This document shows, piece by piece, positions 37,401-41,430 of a stretch of DNA of 64,000 nucleotides (positions are counted from its first letter, which is position 1; every line of letters begins with the position of its first letter). The DNA comes from Zygaena filipendulae (lineage: Eukaryota > Arthropoda > Insecta > Lepidoptera > Zygaenidae): contig OU015653.1 in the NCBI GenBank assembly GCA_907165275.2, forward strand, positions 2,944,001-3,008,000, in the 5' to 3' direction. Made by a program: the position numbers and the translations under genes. The notes beneath the pieces were generated by a model. It searched no databases, was not told the DNA's origin, and saw only the letters and a list, made by a program, of their open reading frames with translations.

Positions 37401-38178
37401 AAACCATTGCCATACCAACGACAGATATAGGTACGCACTTAGAATAATGTGAGTGTTGTCCCAATCCGTCGCAGTGCACAGACAAACCAAATGTGGTTTT
37501 TGTTGCACTGGAAATAAGTGAAATTTGTATTTGTATTATATTGGTTTTAATAAAAAAAAAATAAAAAAAAAACGGCAATACATTGAGTTGTAATTCCGTG
37601 TGACGTCACACCTAGGTACACTTTATACTTGTAGTTATAACGTCTCGACCCCCCACTCCCAAACTCTATTGCATTTTATCTAAGTATCCTACTAATATTT
37701 TAAACGCGTAAGTTTGTAAGAATGTATAGATGGATGGATGTTTGTTACTCTTTCACGCAAAAACTACTGGATGGATTTAAATGAAACTTTACAATAATAT
37801 AGCTTATACATCAGATTAACACATAGGGTACTTTTTATCCCGGAATTCCCGCGGGAACTCTGAAATTAACGCGGGTGAAACCGCGGGGCACAACTAGTTT
37901 TTTTTAATTAGCAAAAGCAAAAAATACGTGTCTATTATTTTTTCACTATCTAACTGACGGACTAAATAGAATTTTGATTTTATACCCTGTCATCGAGCCC
38001 ATTGTCACCGTAGCTTCGTCCGAGAGCAGTTTTAATGTTTGCCACAGAAGCAAATTCCATTTTTCCGTTGTCAGGTGAGCACCCGGCCGCGATGCAGCGC
38101 GGCGGACAAGCGTTCGCCCCGTCGTCGCCCACGCATTGCCTCGTCTTGATAACTTGCCTTCTCGTGGCGTTCTCTTGA
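1336..38178 (+). CDS. dpr: Dpr-family two-Ig cell-surface protein, complete 7-exon gene (spliced CDS span)
   Basis: Joining the seven exons listed separately gives 939 nt, 312 residues plus TGA, with intron phases 1,0,0,1,0,1 that all agree and GT..AG at every junction. Residues 1-24 form a signal peptide (hydrophobic core about 11-24). Residues 28-73 are a low-complexity linker. Ig1 spans about 74-179 with C96, W112, the DSGIYEC motif and C162. Ig2 spans about 180-278 with C203, W217, DSGTYQC and C262. Possible N-glycosylation sites are N41, N83, N103 and N200. The tail 300-311 is hydrophobic and ends without a cytoplasmic domain, which suggests GPI anchoring. Dpr proteins are neuronal surface receptors whose first Ig domain binds DIP partners during synaptic matching; that is family knowledge. 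WVRHRDIHLLTVGRYTYTSD is diagnostic of the family. From memory it is closest to the Dpr8/Dpr9 group, but I cannot fix the paralogue. Automated annotation may call it zig-8-like or lachesin-like. Confidence 0.94.
2205..2480. repeat. Interspersed repeat with (TCTG)n tract
   Basis: A TATACTTATAATAAAAATT start, a (TCTG)n tract at about 2322-2350 and the sequence ACTACTTAAGCGATTTTAACC resemble a second locus at about 35659-35945 with the same order of parts. Family unknown to me. Confidence 0.5.
2570..2744 (+). mobile_element. Helitron-like fragment
   Basis: Ends ACGCGGGTGAAACCGCGGGG-CACAGATAG followed by T, the shared 3' end of the family (CTAG mutated to ATAG). The 5' end is degraded. Confidence 0.6.
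4558..4657. repeat. 25-bp perfect inverted repeat with 50-bp loop
   Basis: Arms 4558-4582 and 4633-4657 are exact reverse complements centred on TTTCGAAGTCGGTGCCAAGC. Adjacent GCTACCTA and TAGGTAGC extend the pairing imperfectly. Confidence 0.85.
4722..5056. mobile_element. 'AAGTCGGTT' inverted-repeat element (common lepidopteran repeat)
   Basis: Left end TTTTAAGTCGGTTTTAA; right end CCTCCTCCTTTTTTGGAAGT-CGGTTAAAA. The interior (CTCGATCTCTCC..CATCATCAGATCCTGAC) resembles an abundant non-coding repeat of moths. A related end is at 42322. Small ORFs across it on both strands are not real genes. Confidence 0.5.
5343..5550 (+). mobile_element. Helitron-like fragment
   Basis: Contains the family body: GATCATCATGAAATTTTGCA, AAGGACATAGGGTACTTTTT and TTCCCGCGGGAACTC, then a decayed 3' end. 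Confidence 0.6.
5866..6131 (+). mobile_element. Helitron-like element, 'TTGAAGTGTC' subfamily
   Basis: Starts near ATAAATAAAGTTGAAGTGTC and ends ACGCGGGTGAAACCG..GCACAGCTA. The same 5' part occurs at 48050 and, truncated, at 4430. Confidence 0.55.
6274..6510. mobile_element. Foldback MITE, copy 1
   Basis: The left half (GGCCGCACTCAGAGTCGA...) is repeated in inverted form by the right half (..CGACTCTGAGTGCGGCGG), so nearly the whole 237 bp can fold into one hairpin. TAA stands next to both ends. Other copies are at 24683 and 38715. Confidence 0.85.
7217..7451 (+). mobile_element. 235-bp MITE family with 4-bp target duplication, copy 1
   Basis: Termini GGACATAGATAAGCAATA and TATTGCTTATCTGCGTCC; inverted arms of about 33 bp. 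Flanked by ATAT at 7213-7216 and 7452-7455. Confidence 0.88.
7479..7612. repeat. Two adjacent perfect hairpins
   Basis: Arms 7479-7495 and 7511-7527 (17 bp, TTTCTAGCTCACATTA) and arms 7535-7557 and 7590-7612 (23 bp, CAACTCAACTCAAACTAGCG) are exact inverted repeats. They lie directly before a LINE tail fragment. Confidence 0.85.
7629..7788 (+). pseudogene. 3' end of a non-LTR retrotransposon (truncated)
   Basis: Reads ETLVHLMRECDALARKHMGL then LGTRGL and TAA at 7707-7709, which resembles the C-terminal 'E.L.HLL..C.AL...R...LG' tail of R1/Jockey-type ORF2 proteins. It is followed by a short 3'UTR ending in GATAAGATAAGATCC-type repeats. No upstream reverse transcriptase is present. Confidence 0.5.
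8822..9085 (-). mobile_element. 'GTCCGTC' MITE family, reverse copy
   Basis: Reverse orientation of the family at 61361 and 42635: shares CGCGTGACGTCAC, the CACCCTAAACTTTAATGCGC core and TACGTGTCTATT-like end segments. Ends are degraded. Confidence 0.6.
10317..10643 (+). mobile_element. Helitron-like element with expanded octamer array
   Basis: Starts TCCTACTAATATTATAAATG after an A and ends GAGCACAGTTAG before a T (canonical CTAG mutated). The body AACGGCTGAACGAATTTGGA and GGACATAGGGTACTTTTTAT is shared with copies at 14950 and 35947. Confidence 0.75.
10344..10490 (+). repeat. Octamer minisatellite (TTTGGATG)n, about 18 units
   Basis: Near-perfect 8-bp units with three substitutions. The corresponding array has about 6 units at 14966-15014 and 1 unit at 35973. 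Its translation (WMFGCLD repeats) in two frames is an artefact. Confidence 0.95.
11126..11429 (+). mobile_element. Compound Helitron-like remnants
   Basis: A first unit starts TCCTTACTATTTATTAATAC and decays near 11310. A second 3' portion follows to AACGCGGGTTAACTGCGGAG-AACAGCTA. Confidence 0.55.
12581..12815 (-). mobile_element. 235-bp MITE family, copy 2 (reverse)
   Basis: Termini GGATGCAGATAAGCAATA and TTGCTTCTCTATGTCC. Flanked by ATAG at 12577-12580 and 12816-12819. Confidence 0.88.
13168..13520. repeat. 'GGGGGCACGGTAGTGCCCCC' hairpin repeat, copy 1
   Basis: Begins with a perfect 8-bp-arm hairpin followed by GCCAAG-CGAGC-like sequence, then CTGACTCACTGATGATCATC and a GTAACTTTTATCCC tail. 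The same order occurs at 63051-63370. Confidence 0.6.
14730..14920 (-). mobile_element. Helitron-like remnant (reverse)
   Basis: CCGCGGTTTCACCTGC, GTTCCCGTGGGAGTTTCGG and AAATCGGTTCAATAG in family order; the terminal CTAG is lost. Confidence 0.55.
14950..15140 (+). mobile_element. Helitron-like element, 3'-truncated
   Basis: Same subfamily as 10317: TCCTAATGTGAAAGTG, about 6 octamer units, AACGGCTGAACGGATTTGGA, then TTCCCGCGGGAACTCCGAAA where homology stops before the 3' hairpin. Confidence 0.7.
15428..15670. repeat. Unclassified dispersed repeat, copy A
   Basis: TTTTCGCACACAAAACTATT, CACTGTTTTCAAAATTAACA and GCCTACTTGTCCTCTCTA recur in the same order at 21424-21976. A 127-codon ORF on + (15349-15732) and a 66-codon ORF on - (15247-15447) overlap it; neither resembles a known family. 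Confidence 0.6.
16981..17103. mobile_element. 'GGGCCCTTATTCAC' MITE, partial copy
   Basis: GGGCCCTTATTCACTTTAAC-CATAACACGCCGCGTTAAGA matches one end of the family at 10218 and 19124; the other end is missing. Confidence 0.6.
17261..17345. repeat. ~24-bp diverged minisatellite
   Basis: About 3.5 units of the form CGCGTCACTTCCATTGATTT. A reverse-strand ORF (17149-17424) through it only translates the repeat. A related stretch lies at 45816-45896. Confidence 0.7.
17693..17735 (-). mobile_element. Helitron-like 3' end fragment (reverse)
   Basis: CTAGCTGTGCCCCGCGATTT-CACCCGCATTAA; only the terminal hairpin part remains. Confidence 0.6.
17797..18007 (+). mobile_element. Helitron-like element, full length
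   Basis: 5' TCCTACTAATATTGTAAACG after A; 3' GCGGGTGAAACCGCGGAGTA-CAACTAG before T. The 211-bp form has (GGAT)n and TTACAATAATATAGCTTATA. Confidence 0.85.
19124..19350. mobile_element. 'GGGCCCTTATTCAC' MITE, intact copy
   Basis: Left GGGCCCTTATTCACTATGAC; right GTTATGGTCAAAGTGAATAA-GAGCT. Uninterrupted version of the element at 10218. Confidence 0.75.
19963..20486. mobile_element. 'GGTTCC...CCGACTCGCACTTG' lepidopteran repeat
   Basis: Starts TTTTAGGGTTCCCTACCTC with ACGGAACCCTTATAGGATCA, ends GGAACCCTCGGTGGGCGAGT-CCGACTCGCACTTGTCCGG. This is a very common moth and butterfly repeat; truncated relatives lie at 22575, 27985 and 44460. Confidence 0.7.
21424..21990. repeat. Unclassified dispersed repeat, copy B, split by a MITE
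   Basis: Homologous to 15428-15670, but the part ending near 21600 and the part starting 21909 are separated by extra sequence including the MITE at 21670-21904. Confidence 0.6.
21670..21904 (+). mobile_element. 235-bp MITE family, copy 3
   Basis: Termini AGACATAGATAAGCAATA and ATTGCTTATCTGCGTCC. Flanked by ATTT at 21666-21669 and 21905-21908. Confidence 0.88.
23688..23967. mobile_element. hAT-like MITE
   Basis: Ends CAGTAGTGGGCAGACTTT and GTACTTTGCCCACCACTG are inverted repeats of the CAGTGGTGGGCAAA type. The flanking 8-mers GTTTAGAT and GTTCAGAG match at 6 of 8 positions, as expected for a decayed hAT duplication. Confidence 0.6.
24683..24920. mobile_element. Foldback MITE, copy 2
   Basis: GCCGCCGCACTCAGAGTCGA at the left, GACTCTGAGTGCGGCAG at the right, with an almost continuous inverted repeat between. 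Confidence 0.85.
25912..26126 (-). mobile_element. Helitron-like element (reverse), full length
   Basis: CTAGCTGTCCCCCGCGGTTT-CACCCGCGG at its 3' end, an (ACAG)n tract at about 26051-26092, and TTTCGCATTTATAATAAATA-TAAGTAGGGA as the 5' end. Confidence 0.8.
26301..26610 (-). repeat. LTR (left in window) of the TRIM
   Basis: TGTAAAGAAAAGAGATTCTC at the left edge and GAAAACATGACA at the right edge; minus-strand TATA box at 26462-26469. Confidence 0.88.
26934..27243 (-). repeat. LTR (right in window) of the TRIM
   Basis: Same sequence as 26301-26610 except GATCC for GATTC near the start. Ends 144 bp before dpr exon 2. Confidence 0.88.
27388..27623 (+). CDS. dpr: dpr coding exon 2 (linker and start of Ig1)
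   Basis: Acceptor TTTGTCCACAG ends at 27387; donor ACG then GTGAGT at 27624. It encodes residues 27-105: a Ser/Thr/Ala/Pro/Gly-rich linker, then GPYFDLAASKNVTALLGKTA and LNCRVKNLGNKT, the Dpr Ig1 start with the first disulfide Cys (C96). GC content is clearly above the flanking introns. A second ORF on the opposite strand here is a shadow. A 310-bp LTR ends only 144 bp upstream. Confidence 0.95.
27985..28200. repeat. Truncated 'CCATACCCAAAGGGT' repeat with (CCGT)n tract
   Basis: Resembles the left part of the repeat class at 19963. 28045-28148 is an imperfect CCGT/GTCC tetranucleotide array, open in frames on both strands, so the ORFs there are not genes. Confidence 0.6.
28970..29270. promoter_or_regulatory. 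Candidate intronic regulatory element
   Basis: Not a recognisable repeat and richer in GC than its neighbours. It contains the Sox-type core ACAATGG at 29081-29087 and its reverse complement CCATTGT at 29109-29115. Purely a compositional and motif argument. Confidence 0.25.
30377..30589 (+). mobile_element. Helitron-like element, (TTTG)n subfamily
   Basis: 5' TCGTAATATTGTAAATGCGA after A; 3' ACGCGGGCGAAACCGCGGGG-AACAGCTAG before T. Confidence 0.8.
30624..30842 (-). mobile_element. Helitron-like element (reverse)
   Basis: CTAGCTGTCCCCCGCGGTTT-CACCCGCGGTAATTTCGGAG, AAATCGGTTCAGTAG, ending near ATAACATTAGTACAGATG. Lies 50 bp upstream of exon 3, tail-to-tail with the previous element. Confidence 0.75.
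30896..31024 (+). CDS. dpr: dpr coding exon 3 (Ig1 core, DIP-binding face)
   Basis: Acceptor GTATTGTTACAG ends at 30895, donor CAG then GTATGA at 31025; 43 codons, phase 0 at both ends. It holds the family signature VSWVRHRDIHLLTVGRYTYT and DQRFRAIHLPHSEDWTLQ, with core Trp W112. The first four residues (LNMQ) sit between the usual NKT and VSW of many Dprs; the next AG downstream would break the frame, so they appear genuine. Confidence 0.96.
31025..31588 (+). other. dpr intron 3
   Basis: GTATGA to TTTCAG, 564 bp, AT-rich, no recognised element. Confidence 0.93.
31589..31682 (+). CDS. dpr: dpr coding exon 4 (end of Ig1)
   Basis: Acceptor ATTGTTTCAG ends at 31588, donor G then GTGAGT at 31683. 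It encodes IKYPQHRDSGIYECQISTTP and the following strand to NVV, including C162, the second Cys of Ig1, in the canonical DxGxYxC motif. Ends in phase 1; the split codon with exon 5 gives Glu180. Confidence 0.96.
31683..33017 (+). other. dpr intron 4
   Basis: GTGAGT to TTGCAG, 1335 bp. Contains one full-length Helitron-like element and a small palindromic cluster of GTGTAC(C/G)GTA near 31960-32010. Confidence 0.93.
32556..32758 (+). mobile_element. Helitron-like element, full length
   Basis: 5' TCCTTACTATAATATT-type end after A (TCCTTACTAATATTATAAA); 3' ACGTGGGTGAAACCCCGGGC-ACAACTAG before T. Confidence 0.82.
33018..33145 (+). CDS. dpr: dpr coding exon 5 (first half of Ig2)
   Basis: Acceptor TTTTTTGCAG ends at 33017; donor GATGCG then GTAATC at 33146. 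It encodes EPTTEIIGGPDLYIDRGSTI, NLTC (C203, glycosylation site N200) and SPEPPAYIFWNHND (core W217). The donor is weaker than the others (GTAATC), so some read-through into the intron, with an in-frame stop at 33179, is conceivable. Confidence 0.95.
33146..33811 (+). other. dpr intron 5
   Basis: GTAATC to CAACAG, 666 bp. Holds a (GACT)n microsatellite at 33193-33215 and a pair of palindromic units at 33427-33524. Confidence 0.93.
33427..33524. repeat. Duplicated palindrome (TTTACACACAATCAGTGTGTAAA)
   Basis: AAGTTGAATTTACACACAAT followed by CAGTGTGTAAATT occurs twice. The second unit (33487-33524) is a near-perfect hairpin flanked by GTTGAA and TTCAAC. Confidence 0.8.
33812..33980 (+). CDS. 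dpr: dpr coding exon 6 (second half of Ig2)
   Basis: Acceptor TTATTCAACAG ends at 33811, donor AATG then GTGAGT at 33981. It encodes IISYDSPRGGVSVVTEKGET, SFLLIQQARPSDSGTYQC and NPSNAQSKSIVVHVLN, completing Ig2 with C262. GC-rich relative to its surroundings. Phase 1 at the 3' end. Confidence 0.96.
34076..34559 (-). pseudogene. 5'-truncated LINE (Jockey-like) with ORF2 C-terminus
   Basis: Minus-strand ORF 34559-34305 encodes FKVLQGQVDCPSLLSGFQF, VPRGLPRYPIKPL, GQNSPIARLSRLYND and VDIFSMSFFKY. This 'VL.G..DCP.LL...VP...R......NSPI.R..R.YN.....DIF' pattern is the typical end of insect LINE reverse transcriptases. The reverse transcriptase itself is absent. The 3'UTR runs down to about 34076. 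Confidence 0.78.
34560..34680 (+). mobile_element. Helitron-like 5' fragment
   Basis: TAAATGCGAAAGTAAGTTTA then ACGGCTCGACCGATCTTCAT; abuts the LINE fragment and stops before the 3' hairpin. Confidence 0.6.
34716..34876 (-). mobile_element. Helitron-like element (reverse), cut by the SINE
   Basis: GTTTCACCCGCGGTTATTAC through GATCGGTTGAGCCGTAAGGC to CTCACTTTCGCATTT, where SINE sequence starts. Confidence 0.7.
34877..35146 (+). mobile_element. tRNA-derived SINE, copy 1
   Basis: tRNA-like head with A box TGGCGCAGAGG and B box GGTTCTGAGTTCGATTCC, then a body and a TTATTATTATTATT tail. About 270 bp. Confidence 0.85.
35659..35945. repeat. Interspersed repeat with TCTG tract, second copy
   Basis: ATCTATACATATAATAAAAT, a TCTGTCTGTCTGTG tract and a CGTAAAAACTGCTGCACC segment parallel 2205-2480. 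Ends where the Helitron at 35947 begins. Confidence 0.45.
35947..36137 (+). mobile_element. Helitron-like element, full length
   Basis: A then TCCTACTAATATTATAAATG; 3' GGTGAAACCGCGGGGCACAG-CTAG then T. Carries a single octamer unit. Confidence 0.87.
36374..36836. mobile_element. 'GTCCGTC' MITE, split by SINE copy 2
   Basis: Left part AAAATATTGGACACTTTTTC and a decayed ACATCACGCC; right part TGACGTCACGCGAGCCCCCA to GGCGGACTAAATAG. The SINE 36480-36750 sits between. Confidence 0.65.
36480..36750 (+). mobile_element. tRNA-derived SINE, copy 2
   Basis: A box TGGCGCAATGG, B box GGGTTCGATTCC, body closely similar to 34877-35146, (TTA)n tail. GTTAGACG and GTTATGACG beside the ends may be the target duplication. 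Confidence 0.87.
37136..37215. repeat. Possible LINE 3' end fragment
   Basis: (ATAG)n then AACTCTTTATTGTACACCAAA, a sequence style seen at the 3' ends of insect LINEs read in reverse. No protein part. Confidence 0.35.
37329..37982 (+). mobile_element. 'GTCCGTC' MITE, split by a Helitron
   Basis: Left half 37329-37686 and right half 37898-37982 (AAAATACGTGTCTATTATTT, CTGACGGACTAAATAG) are separated by the Helitron at 37687-37897. The right end is about 90 bp from exon 7. Confidence 0.75.
37687..37897 (+). mobile_element. Helitron-like element nested in MITE
   Basis: A then TCCTACTAATATTTTAAACG; 3' GCGGGTGAAACCGCGGGGCA-CAACTAG then T. Confidence 0.87.
38075..38178 (+). CDS. dpr: dpr terminal coding exon 7 (C-terminal tail, probable GPI signal)
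   Basis: Acceptor TTTTTCCGTTGTCAG ends at 38074. It completes Gly279 and encodes EHPAAMQRGGQAFAPSSPTH then CLVLITCLLVAFS and TGA at 38176-38178. GEHPAAM directly after the second Ig domain is, as I recall, conserved in several Dprs, and the short hydrophobic end with no basic cytoplasmic tail fits a GPI signal. The exon lies only about 90 bp downstream of a nested transposon pair. Longer reverse-strand ORFs covering it are shadows. Confidence 0.88.
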
Positions 38179-38379
38179 CATACCGCGGCTGCAGTGCACG
38201 TGTAAATAGATGTTTTGAACCTCTTCGTCCGTTTGCAATGACTTCCGTTGCTGCCAACTGAGTACATGATATGGTCTTCTACAGACGGTAATGAAATTTA
38301 TCGGTTTTTTTTTTTGTTGAGATAACTGCATAAAATTGAGCTCAGAGGGTTATTAAAGCGTGCAGTTGAAACGTCTAAG

Positions 38380-38693
38380 ATACTAATATTATAAAGCTGA
38401 AGAGTTTGTTTTTTTGCTTGAACGCGCTTATCTCAGAAATTACTATAGTTCAAATTGAAAAAATATTTTTAGTTTGATATTCCATTTATCAAGGAAGGCT
38501 TTAGGCCATATAATATCACGCTAAGACCAATAGGAGCGGAGCAGCAATGAAAAATGTTGCAAAAGATGGGAAAAAGATTCTTTTTAAAAGAGCTTTCATT
38601 GCGTGACGCTGCGTAAACGGTTAGCTGTGGAATATATTTTAGTAGATTTTTTCCTCAAATTAATGTAGGTGAAACCGCGGGGCATATAGCTAG
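38380..38693 (+). mobile_element. Helitron-like element, 'AAGCTGAAGAG' subfamily, copy 1
   Basis: ATACTAATATTATAAAGCTG at the start; GGTGAAACCGCGGGGCATAT-AGCTAG at the end. Same subfamily as 43410-43713. Lies in the presumed dpr 3'UTR. Confidence 0.75.
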
Positions 38694-38714
38694 TAATTAA
38701 TTAATAAACACTCA

Positions 38715-38951
38715 CCGCCGCACTCAGTGTCGACTTTAATGATTACTTAGTTATGTATGGATTTTTAAAACAAAATTGCCGCAATCAGAGATGTTCAGTA
38801 AATTAATGTTAATCGGCATTTAATGAGATGTAACTTAATTAGTTAAATGCCAATTAACATTAATTTATTAAACTTGTCTGATTGCGGCAGTTTTGTTTTA
38901 AAAATCTATACTTAACTAAATAATCATTAAAGTCGACTCTGAGTGCGGCGG
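38715..38951. mobile_element. Foldback MITE, copy 3
   Basis: CCGCCGCACTCAGTGTCGAC at the left and GACTCTGAGTGCGGCGG at the right, nearly all inverted repeat. Would form a ~110-bp stem if transcribed in the dpr 3'UTR. Confidence 0.85.
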
Positions 38952-39314
38952 TTAAAGTTTTTGTATGTAAGTATGAATGTGTATTGGGAATTATCCCAAT
39001 AGAATAGTTTCGGAACAGCTATAACAATGGGGATGATGATAATTAAAAGTAATAAAATGAAAGAATGTTTATAAGTTTTATTTTAATAATTTAAATACTA
39101 CTCCCTAATCTTTTATCTTATCATATGTTTTTCAAATAGAAAATACAGTGTTTCATTTTGCAGGAAAATTTAAACTACAGGTTATTTTTTGCTTAAAGTA
39201 CCTAGGTAAATATACTTGCATCAGTTTTCTTAACTGTTAGCCTCTGCTCCTAGAATGTGATTATCGAGTTAAATTTTGTGCCGGACTGTACAGTCATTGC
39301 TGCAAACTATACAT

Positions 39315-39550
39315 GGACATAGATAAGCAATAGTGTGTTAACCCACACTGGAGAAATTTTGAGTAAATTGTGTTTTAAAAGTAGGAGCGCCATTTTGTGT
39401 CAACATTTTTTATGTTCAATATTTAGTTACATATTTAAGCAATGTAATAAGGTAAACACACAATTAAAAAACGTTCCCTAACTCTCAATAAATCGTTCTG
39501 AATCAATAACTTAATTTTGTGGGTTAACATGTTATTGCTTATCGGCATCC
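39315..39550 (+). mobile_element. 235-bp MITE family, copy 4
   Basis: Termini GGACATAGATAAGCAATA and TATTGCTTATCGGCATCC. Flanked by ACAT at 39311-39314 and 39551-39554. Confidence 0.88.
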
Positions 39551-40997
39551 ACATAACTAAGGAAAATAAGCAACTGAAGTCATTGTGAGCTTGGTGAATC
39601 TGCTATTTTATACTTAGTGTGGGTTGTGTTTTGTAAAATATTGAATAGATCCCTCGAAGAATAGCTTGTTAGTTAAATACAATAGTTGTATATAATATTA
39701 ACGTATAGTTTTACTTATAAAGTAATTTTAAGTTTCAACTAGATACCTACATCCATTAGTTTACGAAAACCCAATGTAAGATTTGAGCCCAATATAACAA
39801 AATGTGACACTTCCGAAATTGAATCAGAAACCGAAATAGGTAGGTTCTTCGTTTTTGTAAATAGTAAATGAAAAAAATCACCATTATTAGGTACCTAATC
39901 TAAGTAAAGAACATACCCTACATGTATTTCAGTAAACCATCTTGTTAATAGAAAATTATTGTTAGACAAAAGAAAACACGTGAATGGCGAAATTCGCGTT
40001 TAATACCAATTTAAAATATACCAATTTAATAATGAACACAGGAATGTATAAATGGGTGACAATACTATGTTAAAACAAAAAAAAGAAGTTTAGTAAAAAA
40101 ATGAATGGATTGTAAATAAAATAATTTAATAAAAAAATAAAATATACGAATCATTCTATGTTGTAGCTTTACAATAAACTCGAGAAAAAATGTAAATTGT
40201 AACTATTTTATATTAGGCAAAAGTTTGTGTAATTTGTTTCTGTTTTTAATTTTTTGTTTTTTTGTAAATATAGTAATTGTTAATTATATTAATTATTATT
40301 TAAGAGGTCCTACTGCTAAGGTGTCAAAATGTACCGAATTTAATGGATTGCGAAAGATAGGTAAGGATAGGTAGATATAACAATATATAACGGAAACTAT
40401 GAGACGCCTTTGAATTTGGACCTCGTTCATGAAAGAAATTAACTAATTATTAGAAAAGAATTATAATCTTTATAATAAGTATGGAATATAAATTTCTACG
40501 TAAATGAATAAATAAATATAACTTTTTATTTCAAAACCCACCGATGTACTTCCCAACTGTTTTTAAATAGCTACTTTTATTGCGATTTTTGATTTTTTGC
40601 TATTTCTATTAGTTTTAATACTTTGCTATAACTTATGTGGTTGTAAGAATCAGAGCAATGTAAATACGAATGCAAACTTTCTGTCCAAAACAAATTCCTC
40701 TGAATCAGTATTTTTGTGTGAAAACTAAACTAAATTGGAACCATAAAATGAGTTGCAACCTAATGAAGATAAAACTTTTTCTTATAAGTAAGTATTATTA
40801 TTGGTATAAATAAAAAAAATCAGATCTCGATTATTATAAATAACCAGTTATCATAATATCAGAAGTTTATTACTGCATACAGGTAACAATAGCACTAAAA
40901 TTAACATTGTTATACTTATGTATTATGGATACGCGAAATTGCGCTCGATCGCATTATAAGATTACAATATGTGTAATAATAAATATTTTAAACAAAC

Positions 40998-41036
40998 AAT
41001 AAAGTTTTAAAAAATCTATATTTATGTGTGTTTTAT
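40998..41036 (+). promoter_or_regulatory. Candidate poly(A) signal and downstream U/GU-rich element
   Basis: AATAAA at 40998-41003 is followed 20-30 bases later by TTTATGTGTGTTTTATT, the usual arrangement of hexamer, cleavage zone and GU-rich element. It is the strongest such combination downstream of dpr exon 7. Confidence 0.45.
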
Positions 41037-41320
41037 TACAGTCCTATATATTTCGAATCACTAGTAGGTACCTAGTACCTGCCACTACTCAGAGAAAACA
41101 AAAAGATGGTTGCACATTTATACAAGTGCCTCTCGGTAAAAAAAAATCTTTCAAGATATTCAGTATAGAAGAAATCGATAGTGAAAAATGGACTACGGGA
41201 TAATTTACTTGTTAAAAGCATTTAAATCGCTAAATATTTTCAACTTTTGGCGGTTTTTTATCTAATTTTCTTAAATTTTTCTTCTGCAAGTTACATCGAA
41301 ATGACATTCCCCAAGAAGGT

Positions 41321-41430
41321 TGTCATTTTACAAAAGTGGTCATTTTAGGAAAGTGTACATTTTAGAAAAGTGGGCGGTTTATTAAAGTGGACTGTAGGTA
41401 TAGGAATGTGGACATTTTAGGAAAGTGGTC
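41321..41430. repeat. 17-bp diverged minisatellite
   Basis: About six units of the type GACATTTTAGGAAAGTG with substitutions and one longer unit. Confidence 0.85.

Larger units (their letters stand above)
33981..38074 (+). other. dpr intron 6
   Basis: GTGAGT to TTGTCAG, 4094 bp, mostly transposons: a truncated LINE, two SINEs, two copies of the GTCCGTC MITE family (each carrying an insertion) and Helitron-like elements. Confidence 0.92.
38179..41020 (+). other. Probable 3'UTR of dpr, containing inserted transposons
   Basis: After the TGA no further exon is visible and the sequence becomes AT-rich. The best polyadenylation signal is at 40998-41003, about 2.8 kb downstream. Candidate internal AATAAA signals occur at 40173 and 40507. 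Three TGTAAATA Pumilio-type motifs (40111, 40263, 40659) lie in the otherwise repeat-free last 1.4 kb, which suits a neuronal 3'UTR. A Helitron-like element (38380-38693), a foldback MITE (38715-38951) and a second MITE (39315-39550) sit inside. A shorter UTR ending before these cannot be excluded without transcripts. Confidence 0.4.

Noticed and set aside
37946..38331. Three minus-strand ORFs of 86-103 codons over dpr exon 7
   Set aside because: They are antisense shadows of a GC-rich coding exon, in three overlapping frames, with no family resemblance.
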